Shown: piece after piece, positions 36,585 through 48,589 of the stretch | Numbering within the stretch: the first letter of the stretch is position 1 | Layout of the letters: each line of letters opens with the position of its first letter | NCBI GenBank assembly: GCA_001683735.1 | Contig: LUGG01000002.1 | Span: 2,046,001 to 2,110,000 of the forward strand | From: Grifola frondosa | Taxonomy: Eukaryota; Basidiomycota; Agaricomycetes; Polyporales; Grifolaceae | Direction of reading: 5' to 3' | DNA length: 64,000 nucleotides | Notes under the pieces: generated by a model | Told to the model about the DNA's origin: nothing | What the model saw: the letters and a program-made list of their open reading frames with translations, nothing else | Database searches by the model: none | Position numbers and translations under genes: made by a program

Positions 36585-37188
36585 AAGCAATGGCGGCCGA
36601 GTATTGGTGTTCTAGAACGAAGTATTAGATAGACCTCGGGAGAAGTGTGTCAAGTAAAGCTGTTCTAGCAGTGCCACAGATGAGTAAACTGCCAGCAAAG
36701 AGCATAAGAATAACGTCAGGCCTATGCCCTCAGGTTATACAGAATGAACTTGGAGAATATGAGAGCAGTGAGTCGAGAATTGAAGATGCAATCCACGGCA
36801 CGATTCTCGACCTCTACATGTGATTCTCGATAGACGCGTGTGGACACGATCCCGTGACGCACGCGTCTTTCGAAATTCGTGTTGGCCAAGTTGCGCAATG
36901 CGCATATCGATTGCCTCTCCATGACTGTTCTTTCTGATTCAAAGCCGAAGACTTATCGATGTTCTATTGCGATACTACTGAGACCAAAAAAGACATCTCG
37001 TACGAACACTGAAATATGAATATCCTATATCACAGCATCGTCGCACGGTGCACGCCAGTAGTACATATCCGACGCGCATGTCAATCAGTTAGCTTACACC
37101 TGTCCACGGACAGGTTAGCGGGATTCCCCCACCTATCCAATAAAAGTTTGTACGTCAGCATGCTTTCAGGCCTAAATATGGTCCGAGC
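36585..37188. other. Intergenic region
   Basis: About 600 bases between two minus-strand genes: ABC transporter promoter and OPT transporter 3' flank. No gene seen. Confidence 0.45.
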
Positions 37189-40100
37189 TTACCAGTTCGG
37201 AAATGCTACCGCGTTCCCACTCGCACCGAAAACAGCAAAGCTCTGTAGACCAGCATCATGTAATTAGAGGAATTCTGATAAGCAGTTACAACGCACGAGT
37301 ATGAACAATATAATCTGGCTACCGCCGTCCAAGGCAGCAGAAGTCAAGTAATTGTACTTCTTGAACCACGCAGGGCGCCGGGAGCGAGCCCACCATTGAG
37401 AGGCGAGACCGATCACGAAGCATGACCTATAAACCAGGAAGATTATGTATGTACCACGGATATCGAATATGAATACACCTACCACCATTGTCCGTTGACT
37501 GAGTAAGGGAGATATCCAATGTACAAGGATAGAATAGGGGTGTTAATGTAGGCTGCGGCCTTGGAGATCCATGAGCCAGGGCGAGAGTACCTATGGACAA
37601 GCCAGAAAGGAACAGGGAACGCCATTCCAATGAAGATAGCGAAGGCAATGAGGTAGTACGGCTTTCCGAACGTGAATCTACAGAATTGGCATAAGGTCAG
37701 CTTTTTGAGATGAATATTATTAAGCTGGCAGTGCGCATACAGCTCTTTCCCAAGAGCGCCCATTGCCACCGACGAGGAGTTGTAGCCTTGGATAATCCAT
37801 CCACTCCACTTCGTGACATGTCAGCACAAGCGAATACCATGCTATACATAACTAGGCTCACCACACGGGTCCCGACAGGATCCAACAGAACTGCTCTATT
37901 GTTGTCCACGATCGTGACCATCACTAAGAAATAAAATCAAATTCTCGACCAGATCGAGTACAAATTCAACGAAAGCACATACTGGTGTAGTTGAATATTG
38001 AGCCTATAATGGATCCGGCCAGCTGTGCCACGAATGTCGCCCGAGGGGGAGCTTGGTATACTGACCCAGTTTCAGATCTGCATGCGGAACGTAAGGTGAG
38101 GAGATACGTGCAGGGACAACGATCTACCTTGGAGCATTGCAAGCGTTTGGTATGCGGTACTGTTACCATACAGGTTAACATACATCACGGCACTGCATCA
38201 GAAGACAATGGGGAAACGTCAGCAGTCCATGGTGAGAAATCCATAGAGCATTGCATACATCGGTTTTCCGGGATGAACAAATGCAGCAAGGATCTGGATA
38301 GCGAACTTTAACTGGATCTGGAAGCCAGTGGTGGCGGCAACTAAGAAGCATGTTAGTGAGCGAAACTTACAATCAATATTCATGCAACACGCACCAAAAC
38401 CGATACAGATGGCGATGAAGCAGCTGATCGCAGTGAACATTATAATACTCCACCAAGGCATGAGAACTTCGCCGTGTGTATACTACGAATGACCTTGCCA
38501 TCAATGAATTAGAAGGGAGGCATTGAAGGAACGCACACTCATCCAATACCAACCCCTAGAGCCACAAAGAACAGAAGAATGTACCACCACTGTGGGCTTC
38601 AGGATACTTCTTCATCTCTATGAAGGGAAATCCGTTAGGTAAATCAGGAAGAGCATGTACGATTAGACGAACGCACGTTGGTAATGTGGGTCATCAATGT
38701 CCTGCGCACTCCGCAGAAATCTCATCTTCCCAAAAGCTGTAGTACCGTCCAAACATCAGCGCCGGTTTCAACTTGCTCAGTATGACAGTATACTCGCCTC
38801 TTTTGAGGTCCGCCCAATTCCACAGTAGGACATGCACGATTGCAGCTCCCAAGCTGAAATTCCAGCACATCTGACTGATGACATATGTCGCAGTATAGCG
38901 CGGTAGGCCAACACCGGCGAGTTTAGAGGGATCGAGCGTGTTCTGAGGGTGAGGATAGCGGTTTGGTTGTAGGTATTGCCGTCTAAGCCGAAGAGTGATT
39001 GAGACATCCATACGAGATTCCTTGCGTTGAAGGTATTGGTGTAATAAACTGCGGTGAGGGACAACGTAGCCAATAGCCATGCCAACTGATGAACAGAGAT
39101 CGTGAGAAGAGCGGAAAATATCCAAAGAGCCAAATATGCGTACTGTACGAGTTGACCTCTTCGCGATGTTGACATAAACTTCAGCGGACTGCAATCAGCA
39201 AGATGAAAGGCACATACGGGTTTGCCACGGCCAAACGAGAGGGGAACCTTGTGTGATGAGTGTCCAGCTTGTACTGAAGCTGAATAAGCCAATTCCTTCG
39301 TTGCTCGAACCGGCACCGAAAAGGTTGCGGACAAAAGCGTGCCGGCCATTGTCGGCGAGACACATTATTGAGATGGCTGTGAGCAGCGGGAACGGATATT
39401 GAGGAATCCTGGAGAGGCCGAACATCAGCGAAAGAGTATCGCAAACCGCATTATGTTGAGCGCACCATTCCCAGAAGAAGATACCTGCGAACTGTGGTGA
39501 CGGTCGGTGTATATCATTGCCCGGATACCACACAACCAAGGGCACTTACAACGAGCCAGAAGTATCGCCTTGATTTCAAATGTATGAGCATGCAAAAGTA
39601 ATCAGAGTTTGCAATACTTATACTGACCTCCGCTTTTGATTGAGTGCACCGCCGAAGTGGAGGCTCTGAAGAAGGTTGACAACAGAGATATACGTCGGGA
39701 AGAAGGCGCTGACATAAAACATTTAATAAGATATGCATGAGGGGACAAAGATGACTGACTAGGTCGGGTACACAAGCAAAGTGCGAACTACGTGTGGGCG
39801 ACGGCGCTTATGTTATTTCCAAAGAAAATGAGGAGGGAAATCTTGCTCACGTAGACCCGCAATACCATACCCAATCATTTGACTTGCAAAGATTTGAAAA
39901 ATAGCCACCGCAGCATTGAGCTTGATATTGTAGAATAGATCTGCAGGTAGACTAATATATCAGCGGCATGGTCACAAACATCTGTGGGAGATCTCACCGA
40001 GTGCTGCGATCACTTCCATTGCGACAGCAACAGTTGAGGCCGTAGACGCCATGATCACAATGCGGTGTGTTCTGAGCGGTGAATAAGAACTATCAGAGAC

Positions 40101-40715
40101 GAATACATCGCGAGCAAAAGCAAGCATACCCTTAATATTGAAGGGACCAGGATTCAAGTATTTCCAGTTTCCATGCGAAGGTATCAGAGCTGACAGAAAT
40201 AGCAGTCAGGCTAAAATTATCAAAGCAACCGTGTGCACTCACTAGCATGGCAGTCCCAAGAACATACGCTATAATAGACAAAATAGTTGTGATACCGTGG
40301 CATTCTAAGGATGACGGGATCTCATCAGTACTTTAGAGTAATAGCACATAACAGTGGGACGAACTTGCGGTTTAAACGTATAAATTGTGGAGAGCACCGA
40401 TGTAAACGCAGAGAGACCAACACCTAAAAAGGCCGTCCTGAAGGTTAAGACAGGCAAGTCTGGGTTGTCTTCTGTAGATAGAATCTGACGCACATAATGG
40501 GAGATTGATCATCATTGTCTGTATCAATGATTACACACCTCGATGGCAACATCTTCTGCCTTCTCAATGACCTTGACTTGCTCCGGTTCGTCAGACAAGG
40601 ACAGAACGTCTGCAGCGACGTGTCCTTTTTCAAGATAGACTTCTGATTTGTAGTCAGCGGTCTTCTCGATTGAACTTTCTGTGTCCTCGGGCTTGAGCTG
40701 AGGTGTTTCAAGCAT
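37189..40715 (-). CDS. Oligopeptide transporter, OPT (ISP4-like) family
   Basis: OPT proteins are proton-coupled importers of tetra- and pentapeptides or glutathione in the plasma membrane. The soluble N-terminus (MLETPQLKPEDTESSIEKTA) is acidic. The first helix begins LPVLTFRTAFLGVGLSAF. The signature YLNPGPFNIK joins across an intron to EHTAIVIMASTAST, followed by FQIFASQMIGYGIAGLLR, FGGALNQKRRRYFW and FFWEWFPQYPFPLLTAISIM. The latter half includes PRYTATYVISQMCWNFSLG and the C-terminal helices ending SFAVFGASGNAVAFPNW at 37189. About 14 membrane segments are expected. The gene is cut by more than a dozen introns, and I did not verify each of them. A nearby siderophore enzyme and this transporter need not be related. 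Confidence 0.88.
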
Positions 40716-41183
40716 ATCGTCTTGTTAGGCAGGGAAAAGGTACACGGACAAAAGAGACCTCGGGTCGAAGACGAGCAGAAAATCTGGCTGCAGCGGAAGA
40801 TCGCATGGACTCATAAATAAGAAGAAGTGTACAGACAAGGACGGTTATCGCTGTGATGTCTGATAAGGCCATGCCATGCTGAGCCTCAGGATAACCAGAA
40901 TAGCAGATTAGCGCGAGAAGTTTGGAAACGGTTCATCAGAACCAGAAAGCCAAGCTATGGCTATATTATACCAATTTAAGATGCTTATCAGGCGTTGTCT
41001 GGAGTCGTGTGCATAGCGGATTTATCAATCCTCCACTGAAGTTGCAGACGGGGAAAAATGAAGCGCTGGAATGAGATCGGTGATCTTATGATCTAGGCGT
41101 GTGACGCCCTGTGACACGCACGCGTCGAGGTCACGCGCCGCTCTGAACGCGGGCGTTTGGCACCCTTTCATCCTCCCATCGAC
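40716..41183. other. Divergent intergenic region
   Basis: Promoter region of the OPT transporter (-) and the YBP-like gene (+). No other signal. Confidence 0.4.
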
Positions 41184-43223
41184 ATGGATACTCTCAAAGA
41201 AGTTCTGGGCTTAGATCATTGGGATTTGGACGAGGTAAGTCGTCGCCGCGATTTACATCACTGAAGATTGAACCAAGTAGGACTAGGATCCTGGCGTCGC
41301 ACTCACTTCTCTCATATTGTCAGCTATTCGGGAAGATAATCCACAGTGCACCCTAACGCAGATCTCTCTTGCAATCAATAAATTAGACTCTGCTTCTTTT
41401 CTAGTGCGTATCTGAATATTTTATAAGGGGTCAGATAAAATAACATGACATAGGAACCATTAACAGTTCTCCCTCTTCTTTCGTCGAGCCTGGATGATGG
41501 TGCTAGTGAGATTATCACCTCTATGGGCAAACGTTGCAACGCCAAAGAAGTGGTGATGGCTACCCAAGAGGCCATTGAGTCTCTTGAACGTCATCTCCAG
41601 ACAGAAGATGAAGACGAGCAAGAACCAAGCAGGCTTTCCACTGCAAATGAGCTCTCCCGCCTTCTTCGTTTGTATGGTGCAGGTGGAATCCGATTACGAA
41701 TAGCCGATTAAATTATATCGAACTTCATTTTATCTTATTTTTATAGCTATTCCTCGATTGCCTAAAAGGAAGAAGCTACCGAGCGAGACACTCAAACCTT
41801 TATTATCAGAGTTAGAGTCCACCATCTTGCTTGCCAGTCACTCTGCTGCGGCAAATGATGGACGGCTACTTATCCTCTCCGTGTCCCTATCGATTACGCT
41901 CATGTTTGAGTGGGTAGGCTCTGATGATACGGAAGAACGATCCAAAGTTGCGGTGCGTTTGCTGAAATTACTGATGTATCATTATTGTAATGGTTTCCCT
42001 TGGTGGCAGGCGATGTTGTATCATCTTTTGTCTTCGACTATAGAAGTCTTTGCAAGCGTTACCGGACACGGGCTTGCTCAAAAGGCCTTTGCGCGCTGCT
42101 TCCAAGACTCGTGATGCCTCGTTCATCAAACTCTGCCTCAGCAGATACGGTCGATGTTATAAGCGATGCTTGGGTACGTACAGCAATCATGGTGTGACTT
42201 TCTTACGCATTGTGCATCTTCTACCCAGACGACAATGAAGAAACTCGGTCTAACTGCTCGCACATGCGAAAGTCAACCTCTCTGGGATCACTTATTCTTC
42301 TTGCGCACTCACCCTCATATTTATTCTCAATCCCGCACCTGACAACATTCTTTCCCATTGTACTAACATCCATACAATCCAGTGTTGCTCTCGATGAGGT
42401 GCTATCGCTCCTTATAACTTCATTCGCTCCTCTCCATTCACAATCCCCGCGTCCTGATCTTCCGCCAGACCTGATAGTTCCCTTGATTCACATTCTCCCA
42501 TATCTCGCGAGCTCTCACCCTGATCCATCAACTCGCCACCAGACTTTCAAACTGATCTCGGTAATTCTTGCACTCACTCCTTCGCCGCTCCGCCTCCGCC
42601 TTCTACACGATCTCCTCACAGATTCGGATTTACCTCCACAAATGCGTGTAGCCGCCGTAGGCTTGGTCAAGGATGCGGTTCTGGAAGCACTTGTGACTGC
42701 ACCAGGTTCGACCGAGAGCAATCGCAACGTGTTCGCGTCGTTCTTGTTTCTCAGAACCCTTGGTCCAGCCATTTTGCGCACGGATCCTCCCGATTTGCTT
42801 AATAGTAGCAATCTGCGCGTAAATGACTTCTTAGAAACCTCCGAACCTCTTCGCCTCGTAGAGTGTCTCGCCTTCTACTATGTGCTCCTACAAAGGGACA
42901 CAAGTAACAGGGTTGGTCACCTTCACACTGCAAAGGCTCTTCTGTCGCTGATATCGCCTTCGAAGACTGGAGTACGGGATCTGGATTCGATAATGAATGT
43001 CCAGGAAACACTGTTATATCCACTTCGACGCCGATTCACCCAATGGGATCTGGGTATGCTCATTCAACTGTGACGAACGCTATCGACTGATTACAAATAT
43101 CTAGATACGGATGGGCCAGAAACTTCTGGTGATCACGCAGCTATGCAATTAGGAATTTTGGACATGTGGTTGGAGAGGGTTCAAGGAACATCGGATGATA
43201 TCCTCCAAGCTCATAGCGCGTGA
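41184..43223 (+). CDS. YBP/glomulin-like helical repeat protein
   Basis: The start MDTLKEVLGLDHWDLDE leads into a largely alpha-helical, Leu-rich protein. The best recognisable section is the C-terminal half. There LVPLIHILPYLAS-like helices are followed by STRHQTFKLISVILALTPSP and the block PPQMRVAAVGLVKDAVLEAL, which recalls the Ybp1/Ybp2 (Yap1-binding, kinetochore) and glomulin family. It ends ERVQGTSDDILQAHSA at 43223. In yeast, Ybp1 helps Hyr1 oxidise Yap1 and Ybp2 acts at kinetochores; whether this gene shares either role is open. A frame change of one base lies near 42277-42286, and the splice pattern at 41980-42115 is ambiguous. Confidence 0.55.
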
Positions 43224-43714
43224 CTGCGTGGGTGCGTGAGGATGGGCGTCAGCTTGTGCAATCCGCTTTTACACGCATTCGGTTTTTTTGACATTCGAGG
43301 GTGCCCCGTCCCCGCCTCGTGTCGCAAAACTGTCTTGTCCAAATTCAAACCTGTGCTCACTTCTCAGCGCTTCGCATAACCTTTTCGGCAGGTAAGCGCT
43401 AGTTGTCTGATGCCGCAGTCCGCTGGGATGTCCTCGGTATTTGGATACCGTATACTAGCTAGACGTCCTGCTGTGTTCCTAAACAGCGTATCACTTATCC
43501 AAGGAACATCTCCTGATGACTTGCCATTACCCCGTTGGCTGCTAACTGTCCTTCATAAGGCTCTCCACTGTCTATAATTGTTAACGCTCCTGGATATCCG
43601 AATATCGTCTGGTTCTTATTCTAGAAACACACTCATAAGACGTAGACTGACGGTTCATGCGTTTCGTATATAAAACGCATAGTCTTGTCTCTGTGATATC
43701 GTCGTTCCCTAGCG
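43224..43714. other. Intergenic region with core promoter
   Basis: No gene. The right end holds a TATA box inside an inverted repeat (43657-43680). Confidence 0.5.
43657..43680 (+). promoter_or_regulatory. TATA box framed by an 8-bp inverted repeat
   Basis: TATATAAAA at 43667-43675 lies about 40 nt before the ATG at 43715. It is flanked by ATGCGTTT (43657-43664) and its exact complement AAACGCAT (43673-43680), so the TATA element sits within a palindrome. This could be an operator-like site, or chance. Confidence 0.5.
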
Positions 43715-44986
43715 ATGTCGTCACTCGTGGACCTGCGAATTGAGACTGCTAATATGGCTGGAACAGCACTATCCATGATGACTTATGGTACGTCGTGCAC
43801 TTTCAACCTTGGCACATTCATTCATAATCGGAATAGGCGTGCACATCACATTGTTTTTCAGCACGATCCGATTATACATCGAACCGCCATCAGCCAGAAA
43901 GCGTGATTGGAGGCTTCTCACCTACATCACCATCCTTTTCTGTTTCGCCACTGCAGGGATCAGTACGCAGATGTTTTTGAACCACAAGGCATTCATTGAG
44001 AATCGTGACTACCCGGGAGGACCATTCGCTTTTTTGGTTGACGAGGTGGACAGCCCCATGAACTTGGCTGTAACCGCAATGTTGGTGAAGACTCCATGTG
44101 ATTAGCACCATTGCTCATCTATGCTTGCAGATACGTGGTTCTGAACTGGCTAGCGGACGGCATGGTGGTGCGTTTTTAGAGGTATTACGTCCAATTTGAA
44201 TCTCATCCTCTTTTTAAGCTATACCGATTCTTCATTGTCTTTCGTTGCGCCACCCTATCAATTGTGGCTTGCATTGTCATGCTTCTGTCTCTGATAGGTA
44301 TGTGGTCTGGTTGCTATCCAGTAACTGTTAGTCATTCCTCCTAGTTGTCGGTTCCATATTCCTGCCAAATATCTCGAGCTTGATTCTGAACCTGTGGACG
44401 AACACGTCAACTGTCCCCGGCATTGCATATCTTACACTTTCTCTCTCGCTCAACGTCATCCTTACGTTCGCCATTGTTGGCCGCCTTGTGTACCTTCGCC
44501 GTCAAAGCCGAAAAATAGGCGGTCCTGGGTGCGGCGTTGTGTACACGTCCAGCGTCGCTATTCTTGTCGAATCGGCATCTCTATACACTGTGGTCGCTTT
44601 CATTTGCGTCATAGCATGTGGCGTGAATAGTCCGCTCCAGAATGCGCTTCTGCCGATGCTAGGCCAGCTTCAGGTCGGTTGTATTTCTATATGTCTCCAA
44701 GCGTCTCGCTGATTTCTCACTCTGTCAGGCAATTCCTCCTCTTCTCATCACATTGCGAGTGATCGAAGGACGAGCTATAACAAGGGATGGCCTCCCCGCG
44801 ACCTTGCCATGGCGCTTCAAGGCTCGAGATAGCGTTCTTTCCTTTGACCGCAAGTCCGCTCATCTTCATTCTCTTGCCCTCGAGAATGCTGCGGCGAAGA
44901 TTCCAATTGATGTCAGATTGGACGTTAGCGACATCGAAATCGGAGAAATTCAATATCCTGCTGAAACGCATGCCTATGCCTTTTGA
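43715..44986 (+). CDS. Seven-helix membrane protein of unknown function
   Basis: The first exon MSSLVDLRIETANMAGTALS splices at TTATG|GTACGT to VHITLFFSTIRLYIEPPSA. Later segments are WRLLTYITILFCFATAGIST, NWLADGMVLYRFFIVFR, SLSLNVILTFAIVGRLVYLR and a helix ending in GVNSPLQNALLPMLGQLQ. IPPLLITLRVIEGRA follows and the cytosolic tail ends AETHAYAF. The LADG-LYR-F and LLI-LRV-GRA motifs are common in Agaricomycete seven-helix proteins near multigene arrays. This family differs from DUF6533 and from the minus-strand seven-helix gene at 29900. Introns are 50-60 nt and the frame is intact. Its biological role is unknown. Confidence 0.75.
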
Positions 44987-45249
44987 GTGTTTCAAGCAGT
45001 CAATCTCCCCCCTAGATGCTTTTCAATGCTCTTCAACTTCTCGCTGTCATCTTTTCCAGCCGAGAACTTGACATTTGTACATTTCTTTCTGTAGCTCCCA
45101 CAATTTTTTATATGTGTACATCTTACAGTTTGCCGCTGTGAATTCAAGTTGTATATTAGGATATCTGTTCGCTGTACAAGTTTGTAAAGAACTCGAGTTT
45201 TTTTTTTTCTTCGCTCCAACACCACGTATGGACCTCTACTAAGCCCACT

Positions 45250-46995
45250 CTATTCATACAATGCTGGGTCCAAGTCATTCACGTCCATCCCGAAATTACC
45301 CCACATGCGAAGCGCATCCAGATCTATCGACCTCTCGTTGCTACTGACCACCACGCCCCTTCTCTGGTAAACAGCCTTCTTCTACGCCATGGGACCAGAA
45401 TCAGAAAATATAGACAACAAGAAGTACGAGGAGAATACATACGAGTCCAAGGGTGACTTTGATGCCGGGCAAACCGGGGACATACCGCTCGAGTTGGAGA
45501 CTCTTTGACCGCGACTCAGACGATCCTGACGAAACAGAGTTCGTCTCGACTTCGGGATGCTCGATCATTTTGAGGATATTTCTTGCGGCCAGTTCGCCCT
45601 GAAATCCGCGGCGTACATTCAGCGACAAGTTCTATAACAGTGGAGAAACAATACAGACCTGGGCGCGCGCGTTATGCCCTGCTTTGATATCACCGAATGC
45701 GTCCGCCGCGTCACCGATGGCGAAGATGTGTGGGTAGAGCACGCGCAGCATTGAATAATCCCCGGCGTCCGCTATGTCTCCTCTACCCCGTGAATTATTT
45801 AGCTCTGACTGAGGCGCTGGTACAGCGATTTGTAAAGTCCGCGTCACCCGAGCCATTCCCTTGGAGGGCCCTCAGGGACAATAACGTCCGGAGAAAGTGT
45901 CGTGAGGAGCTCAGTATTGGGCTTCTGGCCAGTGCACAGGAGCTTTAATAGAATAAATGGTTAGGACTTGTCATTGTCACGTAGGATGAGCGAAAACATA
46001 CAACGAGTTCCGCATGGATTTCACGCCCGCTTTCTGTGCGCACTACGCGCTCTTCCCCACCGGCACCGATACGCACGGTCTTGCCAGCAGAAACGGAGGA
46101 GAGATCGAGACGGTCTCCGAGAATGACGTCAACATTCAACGCAGTGAGCCCAGACACGACTGTCGAAGTGCTGTTTGTAAATCATCTCGTGGTATAGTGT
46201 GGGCACTTACTCTCTGTGTGCATAGCATCATCAAATCGCGGAAGAAGTTTCGTACGAGAATGCAGGAGAGTCACGCGCTTCCCAGGATACGCCTCCGCAA
46301 TGTCCGATGCATATTCTGGTGCGTATAGTCAGGCCATGAAAGGAAAGAATGGTTGTAGACGTACGGATGCCCAGTGCGCCGCCGCCGACTACAAGGATGC
46401 TGTTGGCGTGCGCGAAGCGCGTTTGACAGCGCTTAAACCACTGGATTCCCTCGGCTTTCGTACCCTGCTTGGACAATACGCCATTAGAGTTCAGCCCAGT
46501 GCACCTCCCGATTGAACAGCAGGCGTATTCGCCGGATTCCACAGGTCGATCGGAGCCGGCAGGTGGCTACCTAGCGCGTAAACTAGATATTGAAAGTCCA
46601 ATGTACGGCCTGGTTCCTTTATTCCGTGCTCTGGAAATGCACGGGAGAGTGTGAGGGCATGGGGTGAGATGGAGGTAACATGTGCGTGTAAAATGGCGTG
46701 CGGTGATGGTTCCTGCGTCTCTGATGAAAAAAAACCGGAGTATGGAATAAAAGCTTTGTGCTCATGGCCCGGCAATACGGAGTACCGAGGAAAGGCGTAG
46801 AGATGGTTCATGTGGGTGTTCCGATCGATGAGCACGACCCGCCAGCCCTTCGGGAGACCTTGTGCGAGAACCCTCGCTGCACTGGAACCTTTTTCGAAAT
46901 AAAATGAAATCAGAATGCCGATCAACCTTTAGATATGAAGGCTCACCTCCATAGGATGCGCCCAGAACTGCAACGGTTTTGAACAATGGTGACAT
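45250..46995 (-). CDS. FAD-dependent NAD(P)H oxidoreductase (FSP1/AMID-like)
   Basis: This is a pyridine-nucleotide-disulphide-type flavoprotein related to AIFM2/FSP1 and fungal AMID-like proteins, which pass electrons from NAD(P)H to quinones. The start MSPLFKTVAVLGASYGG joins over an intron to SSAARVLAQGLPKGWRVVLI, forming the FAD-binding dinucleotide fold. SILVVGGGALGI is the NADH-binding fold, and HIFAIGDAADAFGDIKAGHNA is the second FAD contact shared by the family. The C-terminus depends on the intron at 45442-45382. Spliced, it gives KVTLGL followed by KKAVYQRRGVVVSSNERSID and ends NDLDPALYE at 45250. If that intron is retained the protein ends 45401 with a hydrophobic tail. Exon joints near 45800-45950 carry the CTGQKPNTELL-like loop and need confirmation. 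Confidence 0.82.
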
Positions 46996-47255
46996 TGCCA
47001 CAATGAAGGGTAGATTTAGCTAGAGAGACAACGGAGGGGGAATTGACACTGGCTTTACTGGCCATGATTTTATTATATATGTCCGAGCGCTGCGACTTTT
47101 TTTCAGAGGCCAGCGGGCTTTCACACCACTGAATGCGCATTGCGGAAGGTTGATCAACTTGTCTAGATCCGATAGTGCGAACGGCGGCCTGTAATCTTAT
47201 CTGATATGTAATAGGATTCCTAATCTCCCATATAAACACAGTCACCGCTTAGACG

Positions 47256-47375
47256 ATGGATGTCAACGTTATTAAGTCGGTATGGGGCCGCGCAAGCACG
47301 GCAGAGCCCGTTGCCATTCCGATGCCAACTGTTATTTTCATATCCGCGGCCGTGTTTACAGTCGTGGGCGGCTAG
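47256..47375 (+). CDS. Short hydrophobic ORF behind a TATA box
   Basis: Thirty-nine residues starting MDVNVIKSVWGRASTAEP and ending with the hydrophobic segment TVIFISAAVFTVVGG. TATAAA at 47231 lies 25 nt upstream, an ideal spacing. It could be a small membrane peptide, or a first exon encoding a membrane anchor for the unrecognised frame from 47416. I do not recognise it. Confidence 0.35.
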   Translation: MDVNVIKSVWGRASTAEPVAIPMPTVIFISAAVFTVVGG

Positions 47376-47415
47376 TCGGCGTCCGTTGGCTTGATTCCCA
47401 CGATTAGAACAACGA

Positions 47416-48039
47416 GTGAATTGTTTTCGCCATTTTGGATTGCTCCATGAGACACAATATTATATTGCTCTACAAGATCCCCACTACCAAGGTAGTGGCA
47501 GTAGCACCTGTAAATGCGTAGGGTATGCTCATGAGATTGGACGTATTCTCAAACTGTCTGCATCGTCAAATTTTCAAACCACAGGTGAGTTTATCTTCCT
47601 TGATATCTTAGGCAAGTTGAACTCGACCTATGGTTTTCTCTTCCAGAATAATCCGGCACTTGAGAACCAGGACGCGCGCGTCGCTTTGCGATCATCCATC
47701 CCAGTGCCGAATACGCAGCGCTCTTGTCAACGTACTTACTACGACTATGTGCAAAAAAAACAACAGCATTGTGAGTACGTAGGGCGAGACCCGGCCTCCG
47801 GAGCATTTTCTATAAGCATGATATTCAGGCCTCAGGACAAAATTCAGAACGCTCATGAAAACTTCGTTACCACCGGATCAGGCCTGTTGATTGGCCAGCA
47901 ATTCATGATCGAACATTGTTGGGAAACTTTGCTTATTTTAGCTCTAGCCAAAGTCAACGTGTGCGTGGATAGGCTAGTCATGGGTGCGCAAAGTCTGGAT
48001 GTTGTATCGTGTGGACTTACAGTGCAACTCCTCAAATAG
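47416..48039 (+). CDS. Hypothetical protein or gene remnant
   Basis: An open frame of 207 codons with no family I recognise. It contains possible intron borders (GTGAGT near 47585 and TTCCAG near 47645) that would shorten it and join SSNFQTT to NNPALENQDARVALR. The TATA-led short ORF at 47256 could be its first exon. It lies beside a dead transporter, so decay is also possible. Confidence 0.25.
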   Translation: MNCFRHFGLLHETQYYIALQDPHYQGSGSSTCKCVGYAHEIGRILKLSASSNFQTTGEFIFLDILGKLNSTYGFLFQNNPALENQDARVALRSSIPVPNTQRSCQRTYYDYVQKKQQHCEYVGRDPASGAFSISMIFRPQDKIQNAHENFVTTGSGLLIGQQFMIEHCWETLLILALAKVNVCVDRLVMGAQSLDVVSCGLTVQLLK

Positions 48040-48589
48040 ATGCTTTCATAGGCGCAAAGTGACATACTTCTGAAATTTGAGAACAGTCACAGGTGATCTA
48101 GCTCTATGGCTGGCTGGGCATGAGCACAGTGTCGAATATTGGCGCTGTGACCTGTCAATTCGTTGAGAAAATCCCTGTTCTCTCAAATTCGGAACCCACT
48201 CACGCGCTACGGCAGATTCTCGCTCTGGCCAATGTTGGAGTCCTATCTGATTATTCCAAAGCAGGCGGATGATTATGAAGTCAGTTTCGCAGCATTGAAA
48301 CTATCTTCCTTGGGTATCAACACTTGAATGGGTATCAGCAAGCATGCTTTATTTTGTAACATATTCGCAGTTCCGTTTATGGCAAGTTGTATATCTGTCG
48401 AACACTATCCACTGACCATGGAATCCTCTATTAATTCACAAAGGTCCCTTCTCATTATCCCGCTCTTCCATATTCAATTAGCGAACGAGAGCACAACGGC
48501 AGAGTACTCAGACTTTGAACGCCAGGCACACGACACCAAAGTTGACGAAAACGACTGGGATCGATTCGAGACCTGCATGGAAGCAGAAC
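48040..48589. other. Region without a supported gene
   Basis: Weak open frames only. The N-terminal half of the dead MFS transporter should lie here, but I cannot recognise its helices. Confidence 0.4.

Noticed and set aside
47741..47764. A-run and other short poly-A/T tracts as retrotransposon tails
   Set aside because: No reverse transcriptase, integrase, LTRs or target-site duplications were seen nearby.
47416..48039. Identification of this frame as a transporter N-terminus
   Set aside because: It lacks the hydrophobic helices expected for the first half of an MFS protein, so it was not joined to the pseudogene at 48590.
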